Of a stretch of DNA of 6,809 nucleotides, positions 5,796-6,809 are shown piece by piece. Origin of the DNA: an uncultured Ruminococcus sp. (GTDB lineage Bacteria > Bacillota > Clostridia > Oscillospirales > Ruminococcaceae); assembly GCA_947174085.1 (NCBI GenBank), contig CAMWHN010000121.1, positions 1 to 6,809 on the forward strand, read 5' to 3'. Numbering within the stretch: the first letter of the stretch is position 1; each line of letters opens with the position of its first letter. The position numbers and the translations under genes are program-made. The notes under the pieces are model-generated. The model was not told where the DNA came from. It saw only the letters and a list, made by a program, of their open reading frames with translations, and did not search any database.

Positions 5796-6545
5796 TTAAT
5801 TTAATCTTACCCAACCAGCACCGGATTTTAATTTTCCCCATTTTACACCGTTAGAATCTGTTTGTTCTTGAATAATCGTAAATGTACCATTAGAACCAAT
5901 TGTACCATTAGAACCGCCATTTGGTTCAGAATAAATTCCGGCTGAACCGCTTAGCGAAACAGTATAATTAACACTTGTAATTGTACCATCTCCAGCTTGC
6001 GCAACTGTGGTTGTAATTGTTGTAAGACCAGAATTATTTTCATATCCAGCAGTTGTCAAAGGCGGTGCAAGCGTTGCTAATCCTGTGTCACCAGTAGAAA
6101 TATACACTGGTGTTGTATTAGCCGGACGTTCTCCAGTTGTTGTCATTTTGGGGATATTATCACCTTCAAGTACTAGTGTTTGTACAGGTTCCTGTGTTTC
6201 TCCTGCATTGCCCACAGGTTCACCAGAAAAATCTACTTCATTTTCAGAAGTTGGATTTAATATTTCTTCTGGAATGGTTTCTGTTGGGGCATTATGATTG
6301 GGATCAATTGTTGTTGAAACTTCTGATGTTGGAACTGTTTCGCCGTTTTCGTCAGTTGGGATTTGTGCTACTGGAATCGTATTGCCACTATCTCCAACAG
6401 TCCCATTCCCCAAACTCATGAATGCGGCAACGAGCAGGGCAATAATAACAAGTAACAGCAGGAAAATCAGCACAACCCTTGTAACCTCTGGGCTCATACC
6501 GGATTCTTTATCATTATCTTTTGGTTTTGGTGTTTGTGTTGACAT
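5796..6545 (-). CDS. Membrane-anchored extracellular SH3b-domain protein
   Basis: A 249-residue protein of unknown specific role. Residues 1-23 are polar and presumably cytoplasmic. Residues 24-43 (VVLIFLLLLVIIALLVAAFM) form a single membrane segment without a signal-peptidase motif, so an N-in/C-out anchor is likely. Residues 45-185 are a low-complexity stalk rich in Thr, Pro, Ser, Glu and Asn, with no cysteine. Residues 190-249 resemble a bacterial SH3 (SH3b) domain ending GAGWVRLN, a fold often used for binding peptidoglycan or peptides. A six-residue duplication, GSNGT(I/F), lies at 211-222. A weak purine-rich stretch precedes the ATG rather than a clear Shine-Dalgarno. It is monocistronic, with its own terminator and two candidate promoters. 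A role in the envelope is inferred from topology; no enzymatic domain is seen. Confidence 0.75.
   Translation of the reverse strand: MSTQTPKPKDNDKESGMSPEVTRVVLIFLLLLVIIALLVAAFMSLGNGTVGDSGNTIPVAQIPTDENGETVPTSEVSTTIDPNHNAPTETIPEEILNPTSENEVDFSGEPVGNAGETQEPVQTLVLEGDNIPKMTTTGERPANTTPVYISTGDTGLATLAPPLTTAGYENNSGLTTITTTVAQAGDGTITSVNYTVSLSGSAGIYSEPNGGSNGTIGSNGTFTIIQEQTDSNGVKWGKLKSGAGWVRLN
5883..5915 (-). repeat. Tandem 15-nt direct repeat, period 18
   Basis: TGTACCATTAGAACC (plus-strand reading) occurs at 5883-5897 and 5901-5915. It encodes the duplicated GSNGT peptide within the SH3-like domain. The near-identity of the DNA suggests a recent 18-bp duplication in a loop of the domain. Confidence 0.85.
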
Positions 6546-6603
6546 ACTTTCAGCTTCTTTCTATTTTTAAAATAAAATATTATCTAATTATCAGACACTT
6601 CTT

Positions 6604-6612
6604 ATTATACCA
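6604..6612 (-). promoter_or_regulatory. Proximal extended -10 promoter of the SH3-domain gene
   Basis: TGG-TATAAT on the minus strand (hexamer 6604-6609) lies about 60 bp upstream of the start codon. The sequence at -35 is poor. The transcript would have a leader of about 50 nt. Confidence 0.55.
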
Positions 6613-6720
6613 TAAATCACTTGTCATTTGCTATTCGCATTTTTTACAAAATCTTTATACAAAATACGTCTGTTTTCGACAAATATATAATAAATTTTTT
6701 ATAGTAGCCTGATTATTTCT

Positions 6721-6749
6721 ATTATACCAGAAAAAATAGAAAATTGCAA
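6721..6749 (-). promoter_or_regulatory. Distal promoter of the SH3-domain gene
   Basis: TGG-TATAAT (hexamer 6721-6726) is preceded at exactly 17 bp by TTGCAA (6744-6749, 4 of 6 to consensus), all on the minus strand. It is the stronger of the two candidates and would give a leader of about 170 nt. Its -35 lies within the inverted repeat 6744-6808, which could act as an operator. Confidence 0.55.
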
Positions 6750-6808
6750 GTATGATTTTAAAATTAATTACATATCGTTTCTATGCTGATATGCATAGAT
6801 ACTTGTAA
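6744..6808. repeat. Nested inverted repeat at the right edge
   Basis: TTGCAAGTAT (6744-6753) is complementary to ATACTTGTAA (6799-6808) in 9 of 10 positions, the tenth being a possible G-U pair. Inside it, TCTATGC/GCATAGA (6780-6786/6793-6799) forms a perfect 7-bp stem with a 6-nt loop; it shares base 6799 with the outer arm. The window ends here, so whether the element continues or belongs to a neighbouring gene is unknown. Confidence 0.45.
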
Positions 6809-6809
6809 T

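Noticed and set aside
6007..6570. Plus-strand open frames opposite the SH3-domain gene
   Set aside because: They are shadows of the Thr/Pro-rich minus-strand gene, with no ribosome binding site or recognisable domain.

Overview
The window looks like chromosome from a strictly anaerobic, low-GC member of the Clostridia. The grounds are strong AT-richness, AGGAGG ribosome binding sites, an NADH-linked [FeFe] hydrogenase, and protein wording close to Ruminococcus/Oscillospiraceae homologues. The genus is a judgement from memory, not a search result.

Left part (1-4634, + strand) is one transcription unit, hydC-hydB-hydA, for a trimeric NAD(H)- and ferredoxin-linked [FeFe] hydrogenase. A promoter with an extended -10 at 92-100 is followed by a leader of about 150 nt with two adjoining small hairpins. 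HydC is a NuoE-like [2Fe-2S] subunit. HydB is a NuoF-like flavoprotein that binds FMN and NADH, with extra N- and C-terminal iron-sulfur domains. HydA carries the H-cluster and an electron relay. Together they should couple NADH and reduced ferredoxin to H2 in the cytoplasm. No maturation genes (hydE, hydF, hydG) lie in the window. A terminator follows hydA by a few bases. Two points stand out. The 159-nt gap between hydB and hydA holds an elaborate set of complementary segments with mutually exclusive pairings. HydA also has serine where the L1 motif of the H-cluster normally has its cysteine ligand.

Middle (4635-4949) is the gap between convergent units. It holds a roughly 260-bp relic of an IS982-like insertion sequence, with imperfect terminal inverted repeats, a decayed transposase fragment and a promoter-like site.

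Right part (4950-6809, - strand) has two separately transcribed genes. One is an AlkD-type DNA glycosylase with a consensus promoter. The other is a membrane-anchored protein with a Thr/Pro/Glu-rich stalk and a C-terminal bacterial SH3 domain. The latter ends in a bidirectional terminator and has two candidate promoters, the outer one overlapping a 65-bp inverted-repeat structure at the window edge.
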